In this document: positions 37,240 to 47,603 of the stretch, in pieces
Position numbering within the stretch: the stretch's first letter is position 1
How the letters are laid out: the number at the start of each line of letters is the position of its first letter
Assembly: GCA_021299875.1 (NCBI GenBank)
Contig: JAJTEW010000005.1
Coordinates: 97,370-161,369, forward strand
Length of the DNA stretch: 64,000 nt
Direction of reading: 5' to 3'
DNA from: Comamonadaceae bacterium
GTDB lineage: Bacteria > Pseudomonadota > Gammaproteobacteria > Burkholderiales > Burkholderiaceae_C
The notes under the pieces: model-generated
The model's database searches: none
The model's input: the letters and a program-made list of their open reading frames with translations, nothing else
Told to the model about the DNA's origin: nothing
Made by a program: the position numbers and the translations under genes

Positions 37240-38202
37240 TCACGTGTTCAACAAGGCCTTGCACTCGGGCACGGGGGTGCGCAAGGGCAGGCCAGAAATA
37301 CCGGCCTGCATGTTGGCAAAAGCCAGATCGGCCATGGCCTGACGGGTCTCGGTGGTGGCGCTGGCCATGTGCGGGGTCAGCACCACATTGTGCAGACGCC
37401 ACAGCGCTTCGGGCACATGGGGCTCGTTGGCGAACACATCGAGGCCGGCGCCTGCGATAGTGCCGTTTTGCAAGGCGGTGATCAGGGCTGCTTCATCGAC
37501 CACGCTGCCACGTGCCACGTTGATCAAAAAGCCGCGTGGTCCCAAGGCTTTCAGCACCTCGGCGTTGATCAGGTGTTGGGTGCCTGCGCCACCGGGCGTA
37601 ATGGCCACTAAAAAATCCACGTTCGCCGCCAGTTTGGCAGCTTGGGGGAAGAACTGGAAACCTGAATCGGGTTTTTCGCTGCGGGCGGTGTAGGCGATCG
37701 ACATGCCGAAAGCCTGCGCCCGCTGTGCGATGGCCTTGCCAATACGGCCAAGTCCCACGATGCCCATGCGCGCGCCCGAGACCTTACGGCCCAATGCCAT
37801 GGGGCCGCCAGGCCACTGACCTGCACGCACAAACTGGTCCGCTTGCGGTATGGCGCGGCCCACCGACAGCACCAGACCCATGGCCAGGTCGGCCACATCA
37901 TCGGTCAGCACAACCGGGGTGTGGGTCACGGGGATGCCGTGCTCGATGGCGGCTGGCACATCCACACCGTCGTAGCCCACACCAAACACCGACACCACTT
38001 TGGCATTGGGCAGTTGCGCGAGCAGGCTGCGTGGCACACTGGCCTCACCTGTGCCCGCCACGCCCACGATGCGGGGGGCCAAGGCGGCAAATGCGGTCGG
38101 GTCAGTCACATGGGTGCGGTCGTGCACGGTGTACTGCGACGCCAGAGCTTTTTGGTAAAAAGGGTGCAGTTTGGCCACAGCCAGCACATCGGGTTTGGAC
38201 AA
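37240..38202 (-). CDS. D-2-hydroxyacid dehydrogenase (2-ketogluconate/hydroxypyruvate reductase-like)
   Basis: 320 residues. NAD(P) loop VGLGRIGKAIAQRA; catalytic Arg in INVARGSVVDE, Glu in VFANEPHVPE and His in VLTPHMASAT. TARSEKP after beta-2 has Arg and Ser, consistent with NADPH use as in GhrB and 2-ketogluconate reductase. It is the first gene of the operon behind the LacI divergent promoter. Reduction of 2-ketogluconate to gluconate would fit the context, but glyoxylate or hydroxypyruvate is equally possible. Confidence 0.83.
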   Translation of the reverse strand: MSKPDVLAVAKLHPFYQKALASQYTVHDRTHVTDPTAFAALAPRIVGVAGTGEASVPRSLLAQLPNAKVVSVFGVGYDGVDVPAAIEHGIPVTHTPVVLTDDVADLAMGLVLSVGRAIPQADQFVRAGQWPGGPMALGRKVSGARMGIVGLGRIGKAIAQRAQAFGMSIAYTARSEKPDSGFQFFPQAAKLAANVDFLVAITPGGAGTQHLINAEVLKALGPRGFLINVARGSVVDEAALITALQNGTIAGAGLDVFANEPHVPEALWRLHNVVLTPHMASATTETRQAMADLAFANMQAGISGLPLRTPVPECKALLNT

Positions 38203-38226
38203 TTCACATCTCCTGTTTTCACTTTC

Positions 38227-38240
38227 GGACAGCGCTGTCC
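38227..38240. promoter_or_regulatory. Candidate LacI-family operator, operon-proximal site
   Basis: GGACAGCGCTGTCC is a perfect 14-bp palindrome, 24 nt upstream of the first operon gene. It shares the core GGAyAGCGCTrTCC with 38331-38344. A central CG-containing palindrome is what a LacI-family repressor normally binds. Confidence 0.7.
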
Positions 38241-38330
38241 AAGAGGGTTAAAAAAATTTTGGCTGAGGGGCAATTTCTGAGAGAGTCCGGGTTCATCTGT
38301 TTCGGACAAAATCGGCCCTCAATCCCTGTG

Positions 38331-38344
38331 GGATAGCGCTATCC
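38331..38344. promoter_or_regulatory. Candidate LacI-family operator, lacI-proximal site
   Basis: GGATAGCGCTATCC is a perfect 14-bp palindrome ending 8 nt before the ATG of the LacI-type gene. It lies 104 bp centre-to-centre from the first site, about ten helical turns, which would suit DNA looping and autorepression. Confidence 0.7.
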
Positions 38345-38352
38345 TATCGACC

Positions 38353-39423
38353 ATGAGGCCCATCACTTGTTCGGATAAACCCTTGCCAAGTCCCCTTGTC
38401 CAGACCAAAAAGCACCGAGCTTCAGGCCGCGTCACCTTAAGTGATGTGGCCCGCGCCGCCGGTGTCAGCTCCAGCACCGTGTCGCGGGCATTGCGCGGAG
38501 AGCGGGCGGTAGACCCGGCCCTGATCGCGCGTGTCACGGCCGTGTCGAGCAGGCTCGGCTACGTGCCCGACCCGGCGGCGCGGGCCCTGGCCTCGCAACG
38601 CAGTGACCACGTGGGCATCCTGATTCCGCTGTTGTCCAATGCCTTGTTTGTGGATCTGCTTGATGCCGCCCAAACCAGTTTTCGCGCCGCCGGTTACCAG
38701 ACCTTGATGGGTGTGACGCACTACGACCCCAGCGAAGAAGAGCAACTGCTGCGTGAGCAATTGCTGCACCGCCCGGCCGGCTTACTGGTCACGGGACTGG
38801 ACCATAACCCGGCAACCCGTCAGCTCATGGCCCGCAGCCAAGTGCCTTGCGTGCACCTGATGGATTTGCCCGCCAGCGACGGCGAAGCCTTGTACTGTGT
38901 GGGTTTTCGTCAAACCGATGCCGGTGCCGCCATGACACGTCACCTGCTGGCCAGTGGCCGCCGCCGCATCGCCTTTGCTGCAGCGCAACTCGATCCGCGT
39001 GTCTTGCAGCGCCTGTACGGTTGGCGTCTCGCCTTGCAAGAGGCCGGTGCGTTCGATCCCACGCTGGAATTCCTCAACCCCGCGCCCTCATCGTTGGCTT
39101 TGGGTGGTGTGATGTTCGAGCAGATCATGCAGCAGCGTTCTGCCGTAGATGCCATCTTCTTTTGCAACGATGACTTGGCCCAAGGCGCCTTGATGGCAGC
39201 TCTGCGCCTGGGTGTGTCGGTGCCGCAGCAAGTGGCCATTGCCGGATTCAACGACCTGACTGGCAGTGACCAAATGCTCCCTGCCTTGACCACCGTGCGC
39301 ACACCGCGTGCACGCATCGGCCAGGCGGCCGCAGAGATGCTGCTCAGCCTGATGCGCGGTGAAGAACCCGCGCAACCTCAACTTGACCTGGGCTTTGAGA
39401 TCCTGCAGCGCCAAAGCAGCTGA
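38353..39423 (+). CDS. LacI family transcriptional regulator (GntR/KdgR-like)
   Basis: 356 residues. The helix-turn-helix and hinge are at about residues 18-75 (VTLSDVARAAGVSSSTVSRA), followed by a periplasmic-binding-protein-like effector domain (HVGILIPLLSNALFVDLL ... FFCNDDLAQGALMAA). It is divergent from the nine-gene run, and two matched palindromes lie between them. It probably represses the run until gluconate, idonate or a derivative binds. Confidence 0.92.
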   Translation: MRPITCSDKPLPSPLVQTKKHRASGRVTLSDVARAAGVSSSTVSRALRGERAVDPALIARVTAVSSRLGYVPDPAARALASQRSDHVGILIPLLSNALFVDLLDAAQTSFRAAGYQTLMGVTHYDPSEEEQLLREQLLHRPAGLLVTGLDHNPATRQLMARSQVPCVHLMDLPASDGEALYCVGFRQTDAGAAMTRHLLASGRRRIAFAAAQLDPRVLQRLYGWRLALQEAGAFDPTLEFLNPAPSSLALGGVMFEQIMQQRSAVDAIFFCNDDLAQGALMAALRLGVSVPQQVAIAGFNDLTGSDQMLPALTTVRTPRARIGQAAAEMLLSLMRGEEPAQPQLDLGFEILQRQSS

Positions 39424-39467
39424 ATAACCGTTCCGTCGGGTTCGAGCCCTTGGCCCTGCATGGTTGT

Positions 39468-40310
39468 TCAGCGGGGACCGTGCAGCACATGGATCAGCGC
39501 CTCACCCCGGCTCAAACGGCCGATGTTCTCGGCCAGCGTTTCCTGGCGGCGGCGCACGGTGCCCGCTGTCCAGCCCGACATGTGGGGCGTCATCAGCACA
39601 TTGTCCAACGCCGCAAAATCGAACTTTGACGGTGTGCATTCGCTTTGCGTGGGTGTGGGGTACTGGTACCAAGTGTCGATCACGGCACCGCCAATTTGCC
39701 GAGCCTTCAGCGCCTCGTAGAGTGCTTTCTCTTCAATCACCGCGCCGCGTCCCACGTTCATCAGCACCGCATCGGGCCGCATGGCCGAGATCGCTCGGGC
39801 ATCTACCAAGCCCTGTGTGCTGTTGGTGAATGGCAGGCTGACCACCACCAATCCCAACAGGCCCAGGGTTTGTGCGCCCATTTCGGTACGCAGTGCTGTT
39901 GGGCGACCCGCCCAAAAAGTCCAGCGGCCTTGGCGCAAGTCCTGGTCAGCGCGGACCAGCGGCACATGGCGCATCAGCAAGGATGCCATCACGTATTCGG
40001 CGATGGCGTTCTCGTGCCCAAAACAATTGGCCAGCACACACTGCGCAGGCAACAGCGCGGTCGAGATGGCATCGGTGCCTGCGGCTGGCGCGTGGAACAA
40101 ACGTGCCCTCAGAGGTTGGGGCATGGTGTTGTTGAGCTGGATGCCGATGACCACGTCCGCGTTTTCATACAGCGTTCGCTCGCCTGGCTGGTCCAGGCCA
40201 TCGCTCAGGTCGCTGATGCGGTGTTGGGGCTCGATCAACGCTTCAAAACCTGGGCGAAAATTGGTCGCATTTTGGCCGTGGAAAACGATGTTCAAAGGGT
40301 CTGTGTTCAT
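39468..40310 (-). CDS. D-2-hydroxyacid dehydrogenase lacking the NAD-binding core (probable non-functional remnant)
   Basis: 280 residues from the ATG at 40310, against about 330-340 for the family. The N-terminal part (GHENAIAEYVMASLLMRHVP) and C-terminal part (MNVGRGAVIEEKALYEALKA, TPHMSGW) are well kept. But MGAQTLGLLG runs straight into LVVVSLPFTNSTQGL, so the GxGxxG loop and about 55-60 following residues are missing in frame. Catalytic Arg and His remain, but NAD could not bind in the usual way. It lies downstream of, and convergent with, the LacI gene. Confidence 0.7.
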   Translation of the reverse strand: MNTDPLNIVFHGQNATNFRPGFEALIEPQHRISDLSDGLDQPGERTLYENADVVIGIQLNNTMPQPLRARLFHAPAAGTDAISTALLPAQCVLANCFGHENAIAEYVMASLLMRHVPLVRADQDLRQGRWTFWAGRPTALRTEMGAQTLGLLGLVVVSLPFTNSTQGLVDARAISAMRPDAVLMNVGRGAVIEEKALYEALKARQIGGAVIDTWYQYPTPTQSECTPSKFDFAALDNVLMTPHMSGWTAGTVRRRQETLAENIGRLSRGEALIHVLHGPR

Positions 40311-40472
40311 GGCGTCTCGAAGTGGCAAAAGCTGTGGGGCCATGCGGTTGACTGACTCGTCTGCAAGGGCCTGCGGCAGAGCGCTTGGCTTTCAGTCTAT
40401 GCCAAGGGTCTTGGTCTGGCCTGTTGGCTCGGCGACAATCCATCCTTCATTTTGATGGAAGAACGCCCCACC

Positions 40473-40856
40473 ATGACCGAGCTGAAAAAAGTCATTCTCT
40501 TCACCGACACCGATGGCCGTGCCCGGTTTCGTGAGGAATGGGTGGCCCTGACCGAGGGCACGCCCCAAAGCCAATTGTCTGCCCTGATGGCGGCCAGTGC
40601 CTGCCAGTTGCGCCAAAGTCCGGTGGGTTTTCGCAGCAGCTTCCATTGCTCTGGCAACCCGCAGTGGCTGTTTGTGTTGGGTGGCCAGATGGAGATTTTT
40701 TTGCAAGACGGCAGTTCGCGTGTTTTTGGCCCGGGTGAATTTTTCTACTCGGCCGACACCTTGCCCGAAGGGGCCACGTTTGACCCCGCTGTGCATGGCC
40801 ACTGGAGCCGACAGGTCGGCCCCGATCCGCTGGTGACCTTGTTCGTGCGCGACTGA
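40473..40856 (+). CDS. Cupin-domain protein
   Basis: 127 residues from the ATG at 40473; an ATG at 40455 would add six residues. SSFHCSGNPQWLFVLGGQMEIFLQDGSSRVFGPGEFFYSADT-type order of strands (SSFHCSGNPQWLFVLGGQME, FGPGEFFYS) is a single cupin. The usual first-motif His pair is only partly kept (FHC, then Gln), so metal binding is uncertain. Function unknown. Confidence 0.7.
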   Translation: MTELKKVILFTDTDGRARFREEWVALTEGTPQSQLSALMAASACQLRQSPVGFRSSFHCSGNPQWLFVLGGQMEIFLQDGSSRVFGPGEFFYSADTLPEGATFDPAVHGHWSRQVGPDPLVTLFVRD

Positions 40857-40875
40857 TTCAACCTGTTCATCAGGC

Positions 40876-40904
40876 AAAAAGAGAGCCCGCTTTTAGCGGG
40901 CTCT
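40876..40904 (-). terminator. Rho-independent terminator of the RhlE-like gene
   Basis: AGAGCCCGC pairs with GCGGGCTCT around a 5-nt loop, with five T following on the minus strand. It lies between two converging genes. Confidence 0.8.
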
Positions 40905-40925
40905 GTTCATGGGGCAGGGGGCTGA

Positions 40926-42749
40926 TCAGCGACCGAAGCCACGGCCTCCGCCGCCGTTTCCACCCCGGTTGCCACCGCCGTAACCGCCGCCACCGCCACG
41001 GCGGCCGCTGCTGGCCAAGCTGTCGATGCTGGTGCGTGTCGGGTCAGGCTGGCCGCTGCTGCGCACGGGCTTGCGGTTGGGCAAGTCCAGTCGCGCAAAC
41101 TGCGTGGTTTTCAGGGGGTCGATGTGGCGTGGCAACTCGTCACCGTCCTGGCGGTGGCGGTCTTGCCCTCCCTGCCCCCCTTGCGGACCGCGACCAGGTC
41201 CACGGCCTTCATGGCGTGGGCCGCGTGGCGCGGGACGGCCTTGGCCATCACCGCGGTTGTCGAAGCGTGGATCGCCGCGTTGCTCTTGACCACGGCCACC
41301 CTCGCGTCCACCTTCACGACGACCATCCCCTTGGCCTTCAAAACGGGGCGCGCCTGGCGGGCCATTGCGGCGCGAAGGTGCTGGACCGTTGCGCGGCGCA
41401 CGCGCTGGGCCTTGGCCCTCGCCGCGTGCTTGGCGCTGGCCTTGGCCACCACCACCCACGGCGACTTTGTTGTCGCGGATGCGTTGCATCATGTCCTGGC
41501 GTGCGGCCTTGGCGGCTGCGGCCATCACATCACGGCTTGGGGGCTTGCCTGCACCGCCCCACAGGGTCTGGCGACCCATGGCGATGGGTTCGGCCACCTC
41601 ACCTGGCTCGGGGCCAAAGCCTTCGAGCAACTGCACTGGAATTTCTTGCTTGGTGAAGCGCTCGATGTCCATCATGAAGCCTTCTTCGTCCAGGCAGACC
41701 AAGCTCACGGCTTCGCCGCTGGCACCGGCACGGCCCGTGCGGCCAATGCGGTGCACGTAGTCTTCTGAGACGTTCGGGATCTCAAAGTTCACGACGTGCG
41801 GCAAGTCTTCGATGTCAATCCCGCGCGCGGCAATGTCGGTGGCCACCAAGGCGCGGATCTCGCCGCTCTTGAAGCCTGCCAGCGCCTGCGTGCGGGCGGT
41901 CTGGCTCTTGTTGCCGTGCAGGGCCATGGCCTTGACCCCGTTTTTGGTCAAAAAGTCGGCCACATTGTTCGCGCCAAACTTGGTGCGTGTGAATACCAGC
42001 ACCTGGCTCCAGTCGTGCTTTTGGATGATGTGCAACAACACATCTTTTTTCTTGCTGCGGCCCACGGGGTGGATCACCTGCGTGATGCGCTGCACCGTGG
42101 TGTTGCTGGGTGTCACCTGAATGCTTTGCGGGTTCTTCAGCAGGTTAGCTGCCAACTCGCGGATCTCGTCGCTGAAGGTGGCCGAGAACAGCAAGCTTTG
42201 CTTGTCTTTGGGCACCAAGGCCAGTACTTTTTTCACGTCGTGGATGAAACCCATGTCCAGCATGCGGTCGGCTTCGTCGAGCACCAGGATTTCAACCGTC
42301 GACAGGTCCAGGAAGCCCTGGCCCTGCAGATCGAGCAGACGGCCGGGTGTGGCCACCAAGATGTCCACACCGCGCTTGACCTTGTTGATCTGCGGGTTCA
42401 TGCCCACGCCACCAAAAATCACGGTGGAGTCGAGCTCGAGGTATTTGCCGTAATCGCGCACTGACTCTTCGACCTGGGCGGCCAACTCACGGGTGGGCGT
42501 GAGCACCAGGGCGCGGATGGCTTTGCCGCCAAAGCGGTTTTGGCCAGGCTCCGTCAGGCTCAGCTTGTGCAGCATGGGCAGGGTAAAGGCGGCGGTCTTA
42601 CCCGTGCCGGTTTGTGCCCCGGCCAGCAAGTCTTGGCCTGCCAGAACGGCGGGAATGGCTTGGGCCTGGATGGGGGTGGGGGTGTCGTAGCCGAGCTCGC
42701 GCACCGCTTGCATGATGGCCGGAGCCAGATTCAATTCTTCGAAGTTCAT
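40926..42749 (-). CDS. rhlE: DEAD-box ATP-dependent RNA helicase (RhlE-like)
   Basis: 607 residues from the ATG at 42749; the open frame reaches 42839. Q-motif, Walker [34 protein letters not shown] (DEAD), SATF and [10 protein letters not shown] are present. After about residue 400 the tail is rich in Arg, Gly and Gln ([20 protein letters not shown] and similar) and ends in a glycine-rich run [16 protein letters not shown], typical of RNA-binding RGG tails. Such helicases act in ribosome assembly, RNA decay and cold adaptation. Confidence 0.92.
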   Translation of the reverse strand: MNFEELNLAPAIMQAVRELGYDTPTPIQAQAIPAVLAGQDLLAGAQTGTGKTAAFTLPMLHKLSLTEPGQNRFGGKAIRALVLTPTRELAAQVEESVRDYGKYLELDSTVIFGGVGMNPQINKVKRGVDILVATPGRLLDLQGQGFLDLSTVEILVLDEADRMLDMGFIHDVKKVLALVPKDKQSLLFSATFSDEIRELAANLLKNPQSIQVTPSNTTVQRITQVIHPVGRSKKKDVLLHIIQKHDWSQVLVFTRTKFGANNVADFLTKNGVKAMALHGNKSQTARTQALAGFKSGEIRALVATDIAARGIDIEDLPHVVNFEIPNVSEDYVHRIGRTGRAGASGEAVSLVCLDEEGFMMDIERFTKQEIPVQLLEGFGPEPGEVAEPIAMGRQTLWGGAGKPPSRDVMAAAAKAARQDMMQRIRDNKVAVGGGGQGQRQARGEGQGPARAPRNGPAPSRRNGPPGAPRFEGQGDGRREGGREGGRGQEQRGDPRFDNRGDGQGRPAPRGPRHEGRGPGRGPQGGQGGQDRHRQDGDELPRHIDPLKTTQFARLDLPNRKPVRSSGQPDPTRTSIDSLASSGRRGGGGGYGGGNRGGNGGGGRGFGR

Positions 42750-43082
42750 TTTCTGAGCGCCATGTCCGGCGCTGGGTGTCGACTCAATCAATGCTGTTGG
42801 CAGTGACCAGTGTGGGTCGACAGGTCTTAAGGTGGGCATGGAAACCGCAGGCGCTTGTTTTGAGCGTTGCCCGGGTCAGGCCCCAGCAGGAGTGCTGATG
42901 CTGGGGCAACTGGAGGCCTCAGCGGGTTGCATTGTCGCACAAAGCTGAGCCAGCGCACGGCCGCACCGCTTTGCTTGTTCAGCGCTGCCCTGGGTGTGAC
43001 ATGGGTTCAAACCCCAATTCAAAGAGGGACCCGGTGCCCCTAGACTGCCCAGAGCCACATTCATAACCTCCAGGGAGACCCC
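42750..43082. other. Intergenic region upstream of the RhlE-like and Bug-type genes
   Basis: This 333-nt stretch separates two divergent genes. It holds a strong palindrome, GCCCCAGCA (42880-42888) with TGCTGGGGC (42899-42907), without a T-run. On the minus strand this would lie about 130 nt into a possible rhlE leader. CCAGGGAGAC ahead of 43083 is the RBS of the plus-strand gene. No convincing gene is seen; rhlE may begin up to 90 nt earlier. Confidence 0.5.
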
Positions 43083-44090
43083 ATGTCCGTTCATGCATCG
43101 CCTTCACGCCGCCATTTTTTGGCAGCCTCCACGGTCCTGGCCGCCGGTCTGGCCAGCATGGCCTGGATGGGGCCAGCCCATGCCCAGACGGGCGCATGGC
43201 CCGCCAAGCCCATCAAAATCGTGGTGGCCTTTCCGCCCGGTGGCCTGACCGATGCCTATGCCCGCAACTATGGGGAGTTTCTCAGCGGCCGTTTGGGTGT
43301 GCCGGTGGTCATTGAAAACAGGCCCGGTGCGGGCGCCATCATTGGCATTGACGCGGTGGCCAAGTCCCCAGCCGACGGTTACACCTTTGTCATGAGCACA
43401 TCCGGCACCTTTTGGCAAAACCGCGTTTTGTACGCCAAGCTGCCCTACAACCTGGACAAAGACTTGACCCCCGTGACCGTGTTCCCCTCGGGACCGCTGG
43501 TGGTGGGCATCAACGACAAGATCCCCGCCAAAAACATGGCCGAGTTTGTCGCCTGGGCCAAAAAGAACAACACCTCCATGGGCACTTATGCCCCGGGCTC
43601 TTACCCGCACATGTTGGCCGACCAGACCAACCGCCAGCAGGGCACCACCATCCAGTCGGTGCACTACCGGGGTGAAGCGCCCATGTGGCTGGACGTGGCC
43701 TCGGGCCAATTGCAAGTGGCCGTAGGCAGTTTTCAGGCCTTCAATGCCGTGTCCACCCGGGGCGTGCGTGCCATTGGCGTGACTGGCAGTTACCGCTCGC
43801 CCAAGCTGCCCGATGTGCCCACCTTGACCGAACAAGGCAACACCGAAAAGCTGGTCACCCTCGAAGGCGGCCTGCCCCTGGTGGCCCCAGCGGGCACGCC
43901 CGAAGCCGTGCTCAAACGCATGGCGGATGAGGCGGTGGCCTGGTCCAACACCGACAAAGCCGCCAAACTGCGCGAAACCTTTGCCATCCCCAACAAACCC
44001 AAAAACCTGGCGGCCACCCGCAAAGACTGGGAAGCCGAAGTGCCCGTCTGGATCAAGCTGGCGGTGGATTTGGGCATCAAGCTCGACTGA
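43083..44090 (+). CDS. Bug-type tripartite tricarboxylate transporter substrate-binding protein
   Basis: 335 residues. The N-terminus [19 protein letters not shown] carries an RR motif and hydrophobic stretch (Tat-like signal), cleaved after AHA. WPAKPIKIVVAFPPGGLTD and VPVVIENRPGAGAIIGIDAVAKSPADG are the Bug signature. No TctA or TctB gene is nearby, the usual case for orphan Bug proteins of Burkholderiales. It probably binds an organic acid in the periplasm; ligand unknown. Confidence 0.92.
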   Translation: MSVHASPSRRHFLAASTVLAAGLASMAWMGPAHAQTGAWPAKPIKIVVAFPPGGLTDAYARNYGEFLSGRLGVPVVIENRPGAGAIIGIDAVAKSPADGYTFVMSTSGTFWQNRVLYAKLPYNLDKDLTPVTVFPSGPLVVGINDKIPAKNMAEFVAWAKKNNTSMGTYAPGSYPHMLADQTNRQQGTTIQSVHYRGEAPMWLDVASGQLQVAVGSFQAFNAVSTRGVRAIGVTGSYRSPKLPDVPTLTEQGNTEKLVTLEGGLPLVAPAGTPEAVLKRMADEAVAWSNTDKAAKLRETFAIPNKPKNLAATRKDWEAEVPVWIKLAVDLGIKLD

Positions 44091-44157
44091 ACGCCTGGTC
44101 CTGGGGCGCGTTCATGTCTTGCCCCATGAATCTGAAGACGAGGTTTAATCTCAGCAT

Positions 44158-45108
44158 ATGAGCAAAACCCAACAAATGAGTTTTTTTGACGCGCCTGTCG
44201 ATTCGCCAACCGACCCCGAAGCCATGGCCCTAGCGCTGGCGCAGCACCCCGACTTTCGTGTGCTGCGACGCTTGGTGCCGCACCGCGATTACGGGCCGGT
44301 GAACGGGCAGGCCAACCGGCGCGTGATCGTGCTCGACACCGAGACCACCGGGCTGGACAGCAAGAGTGAAAGCATCATCGAGTTGGCCATGTTGTCGGTG
44401 TTGGTGGACGCCACGACCGGTTTGCCCATGGGGCCGGTCACCATCTACGAGTCCTTTGAAGACCCGGGAAGGCCGATTCCGCCGCAGATCACCGAGATCA
44501 CCGGCATTGACGACAGCATGGTGCGGGGGCAGCGCATCGACGACGCGGCGGTGACCGCACTGGTGCAAGCGGCTGATTTGGTCGTGGCGCACAACGCCGG
44601 CTTTGACCGGCCGTTTGTCGAGGTCCGCTTGCCGGTGTTTGCGGGCAAGGCCTGGGGGTGTTCCTTCATGGGCATTGACTGGAAAAAAGAGGGCAGCGGC
44701 TCGGCCAAGCTGGAGTTTTTGGCGTCTGAGCGGGGCTGGTTTTACGACGCGCACCGGGCGCAGGTGGATTGTCATGCGCTCTTGCAGGTACTGGCTTCGC
44801 CGCTGACCGATGGGCAGACGGGTTTGGCGCGCCTGTTGGCGGGTGCAGACCAGACGCGCTACAAACTGCGTGCCACGGGTGCGCCGTTTGAAGCCAAAGA
44901 CAAACTCAAGTCACGCGGCTACCGATGGGATGGAGAAGGCCGGGTTTGGTGGTGCAGTTTGGCCTCTGACGCGCTGTTGGAGGCTGAATGCGCCTGGTTG
45001 CGCGCCGAGGTCTATGGCCAGCGTAGCGCCCGTGTGCAGATCGAGGCCATGGACAGCTGGGTGCAGTTTTCCAGCCGATCGGGCCTGTTGACGCAGCGGG
45101 CGGTCTGA
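44158..45108 (+). CDS. 3'-5' exonuclease of the DEDDh type (DNA polymerase III epsilon-like)
   Basis: 316 residues. ExoI VIVLDTETTGLDS (D and E), ExoII VVAHNAGFDRPF, and ExoIII with His and Asp in AHRAQVDCHALLQVL. The C-terminal half (about 200-316) with KDKLKSRGYRWDGEGRVWW is an extra module seen in some stand-alone exonucleases. It is not the replicative DnaQ. Probably acts in DNA or RNA trimming. Confidence 0.85.
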   Translation: MSKTQQMSFFDAPVDSPTDPEAMALALAQHPDFRVLRRLVPHRDYGPVNGQANRRVIVLDTETTGLDSKSESIIELAMLSVLVDATTGLPMGPVTIYESFEDPGRPIPPQITEITGIDDSMVRGQRIDDAAVTALVQAADLVVAHNAGFDRPFVEVRLPVFAGKAWGCSFMGIDWKKEGSGSAKLEFLASERGWFYDAHRAQVDCHALLQVLASPLTDGQTGLARLLAGADQTRYKLRATGAPFEAKDKLKSRGYRWDGEGRVWWCSLASDALLEAECAWLRAEVYGQRSARVQIEAMDSWVQFSSRSGLLTQRAV

Positions 45109-45168
45109 TTTTTCATGCACAAGCCCGGCAAGCTGGGATAATGCCGGGCTGCACACACCGCGCCTGAC

Positions 45169-45210
45169 ACCCCAAGCAGGTTCGCGGTGCAGAGCCTGCG
45201 CCCTTGGGGT
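45169..45210 (+). other. Long stem-loop in the ettA leader
   Basis: ACCCCAAG-CAGG (45169-45180) pairs with CCTG (45195-45198) and CTTGGGGT (45203-45210), leaving a small bulge. It lies 35 nt before the ettA ATG. A shorter hairpin GCCCGGCA/TGCCGGGC at 45123-45148 precedes it. No T-run, so it is more likely a 5'UTR element than a terminator. Confidence 0.45.
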
Positions 45211-45245
45211 GGCTGGTCTCTGCCCATTTTTATTCAGGGTTACAC

Positions 45246-46907
<1,662 letters not shown>

Positions 46908-46931
46908 GTTGACTGACCGTGCCTTGAGCAC

Positions 46932-46960
46932 AAAAAACGGGCCCTGAGGGCCCGTTTTTT
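46932..46960. terminator. Bidirectional terminator between ettA and the receiver-domain regulator
   Basis: ACGGGCCC pairs with GGGCCCGT around a TGA loop, flanked by A6 and T6 runs. Confidence 0.9.
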
Positions 46961-46975
46961 ATGACGCCACAGGTT

Positions 46976-47602
46976 TTAAACCGTGGTGGTGGGCTGCTCG
47001 AGTCTGCGACCGGCGATCAAGGCCGTGAAAAAACCATTGAACCACTGCATGTTCACAGGTTTGGCCATGAAGAGGGTCCCCTCAGGCAAACCCCCTTTGG
47101 CCGCAATTTCTTCTGGGCTGAGGGCGGAAATCACCAGGCAAGTCATGCGTTGAAATTGTGACGAATGCTTGAGGGTTTTGAGCAATTCAAAGCCATCTAT
47201 CCCGGGCATGTTCAGATCGGCGATGAGCACGTCGGGATGGATGCTGGCCAAGTCAATCAAGGCTTCAAGACCGGAAGTCATGGCTGTGCAATCGACGGGC
47301 ATTTCAGATCGGGTACAAAAGTCGCGGATCATGTCACGGGTGACGGGGTCGTCTTCGACCAGCAACACACGCAAGCGATGCTCTCGACCGTCCATCGGAC
47401 TCATCAGCATGTTGTGTTTTTTTTGGTAGTCGCGAATGGAGGGCATGGAGATGCGACGGTGACCCCCTTGCGTCTTCCAAGCCTGCAGTTCGTTTTTTTC
47501 AACCAAGGTCTGGATGGTGCCCACAGACAAACCCAGCAACTTGGCTGCATAGGTGGTGCCGCAGTAGTCCTCAGGTGTGATGGGTGCGTGTGGTGTTTGC
47601 AT
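46976..47602 (-). CDS. Excisionase-like DNA-binding domain fused to response-regulator receiver
   Basis: 208 residues. The N-terminal part (about 15-60) with YAAKLLGLSVGTIQTLVEKN and WKTQGGHRRISMPSI is a winged-helix of the MerR/excisionase (helix_turn_helix_17) type. The C-terminal receiver has the acidic pocket VEDDPVT, phosphoacceptor Asp in LIADLNMPGIDG, Thr/Ser in LVISAL and Lys in MAKPV. The order (DNA binding first, receiver last) is the reverse of most response regulators. No histidine kinase is adjacent; the Hpt protein at 58.3 kb is the only other phosphorelay part. Repeats upstream may be its operators. Confidence 0.85.
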   Translation of the reverse strand: MQTPHAPITPEDYCGTTYAAKLLGLSVGTIQTLVEKNELQAWKTQGGHRRISMPSIRDYQKKHNMLMSPMDGREHRLRVLLVEDDPVTRDMIRDFCTRSEMPVDCTAMTSGLEALIDLASIHPDVLIADLNMPGIDGFELLKTLKHSSQFQRMTCLVISALSPEEIAAKGGLPEGTLFMAKPVNMQWFNGFFTALIAGRRLEQPTTTV

Positions 47603-47603
47603 G

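Noticed and set aside
40452..40472. TTG or earlier ATG start for the cupin gene.
   Set aside because: The later ATG gives the normal N-terminus and better RBS spacing, though the earlier ATG is not excluded.
41030..41460. Repeat-like DNA in the 3' part of rhlE, considered as a tandem repeat or CRISPR.
   Set aside because: No regular repeat and spacer units; it encodes the low-complexity Arg/Gly tail.
41365..41760. Arg/Ala-rich frames opposite the rhlE tail.
   Set aside because: They arise from the repetitive Gly/Arg codons of the RGG tail.
45110..45142. Possible sigma-70 promoter ahead of ettA (TTTTCA and GATAAT).
   Set aside because: The spacing of about 21 nt is too long and the -35 match is poor.
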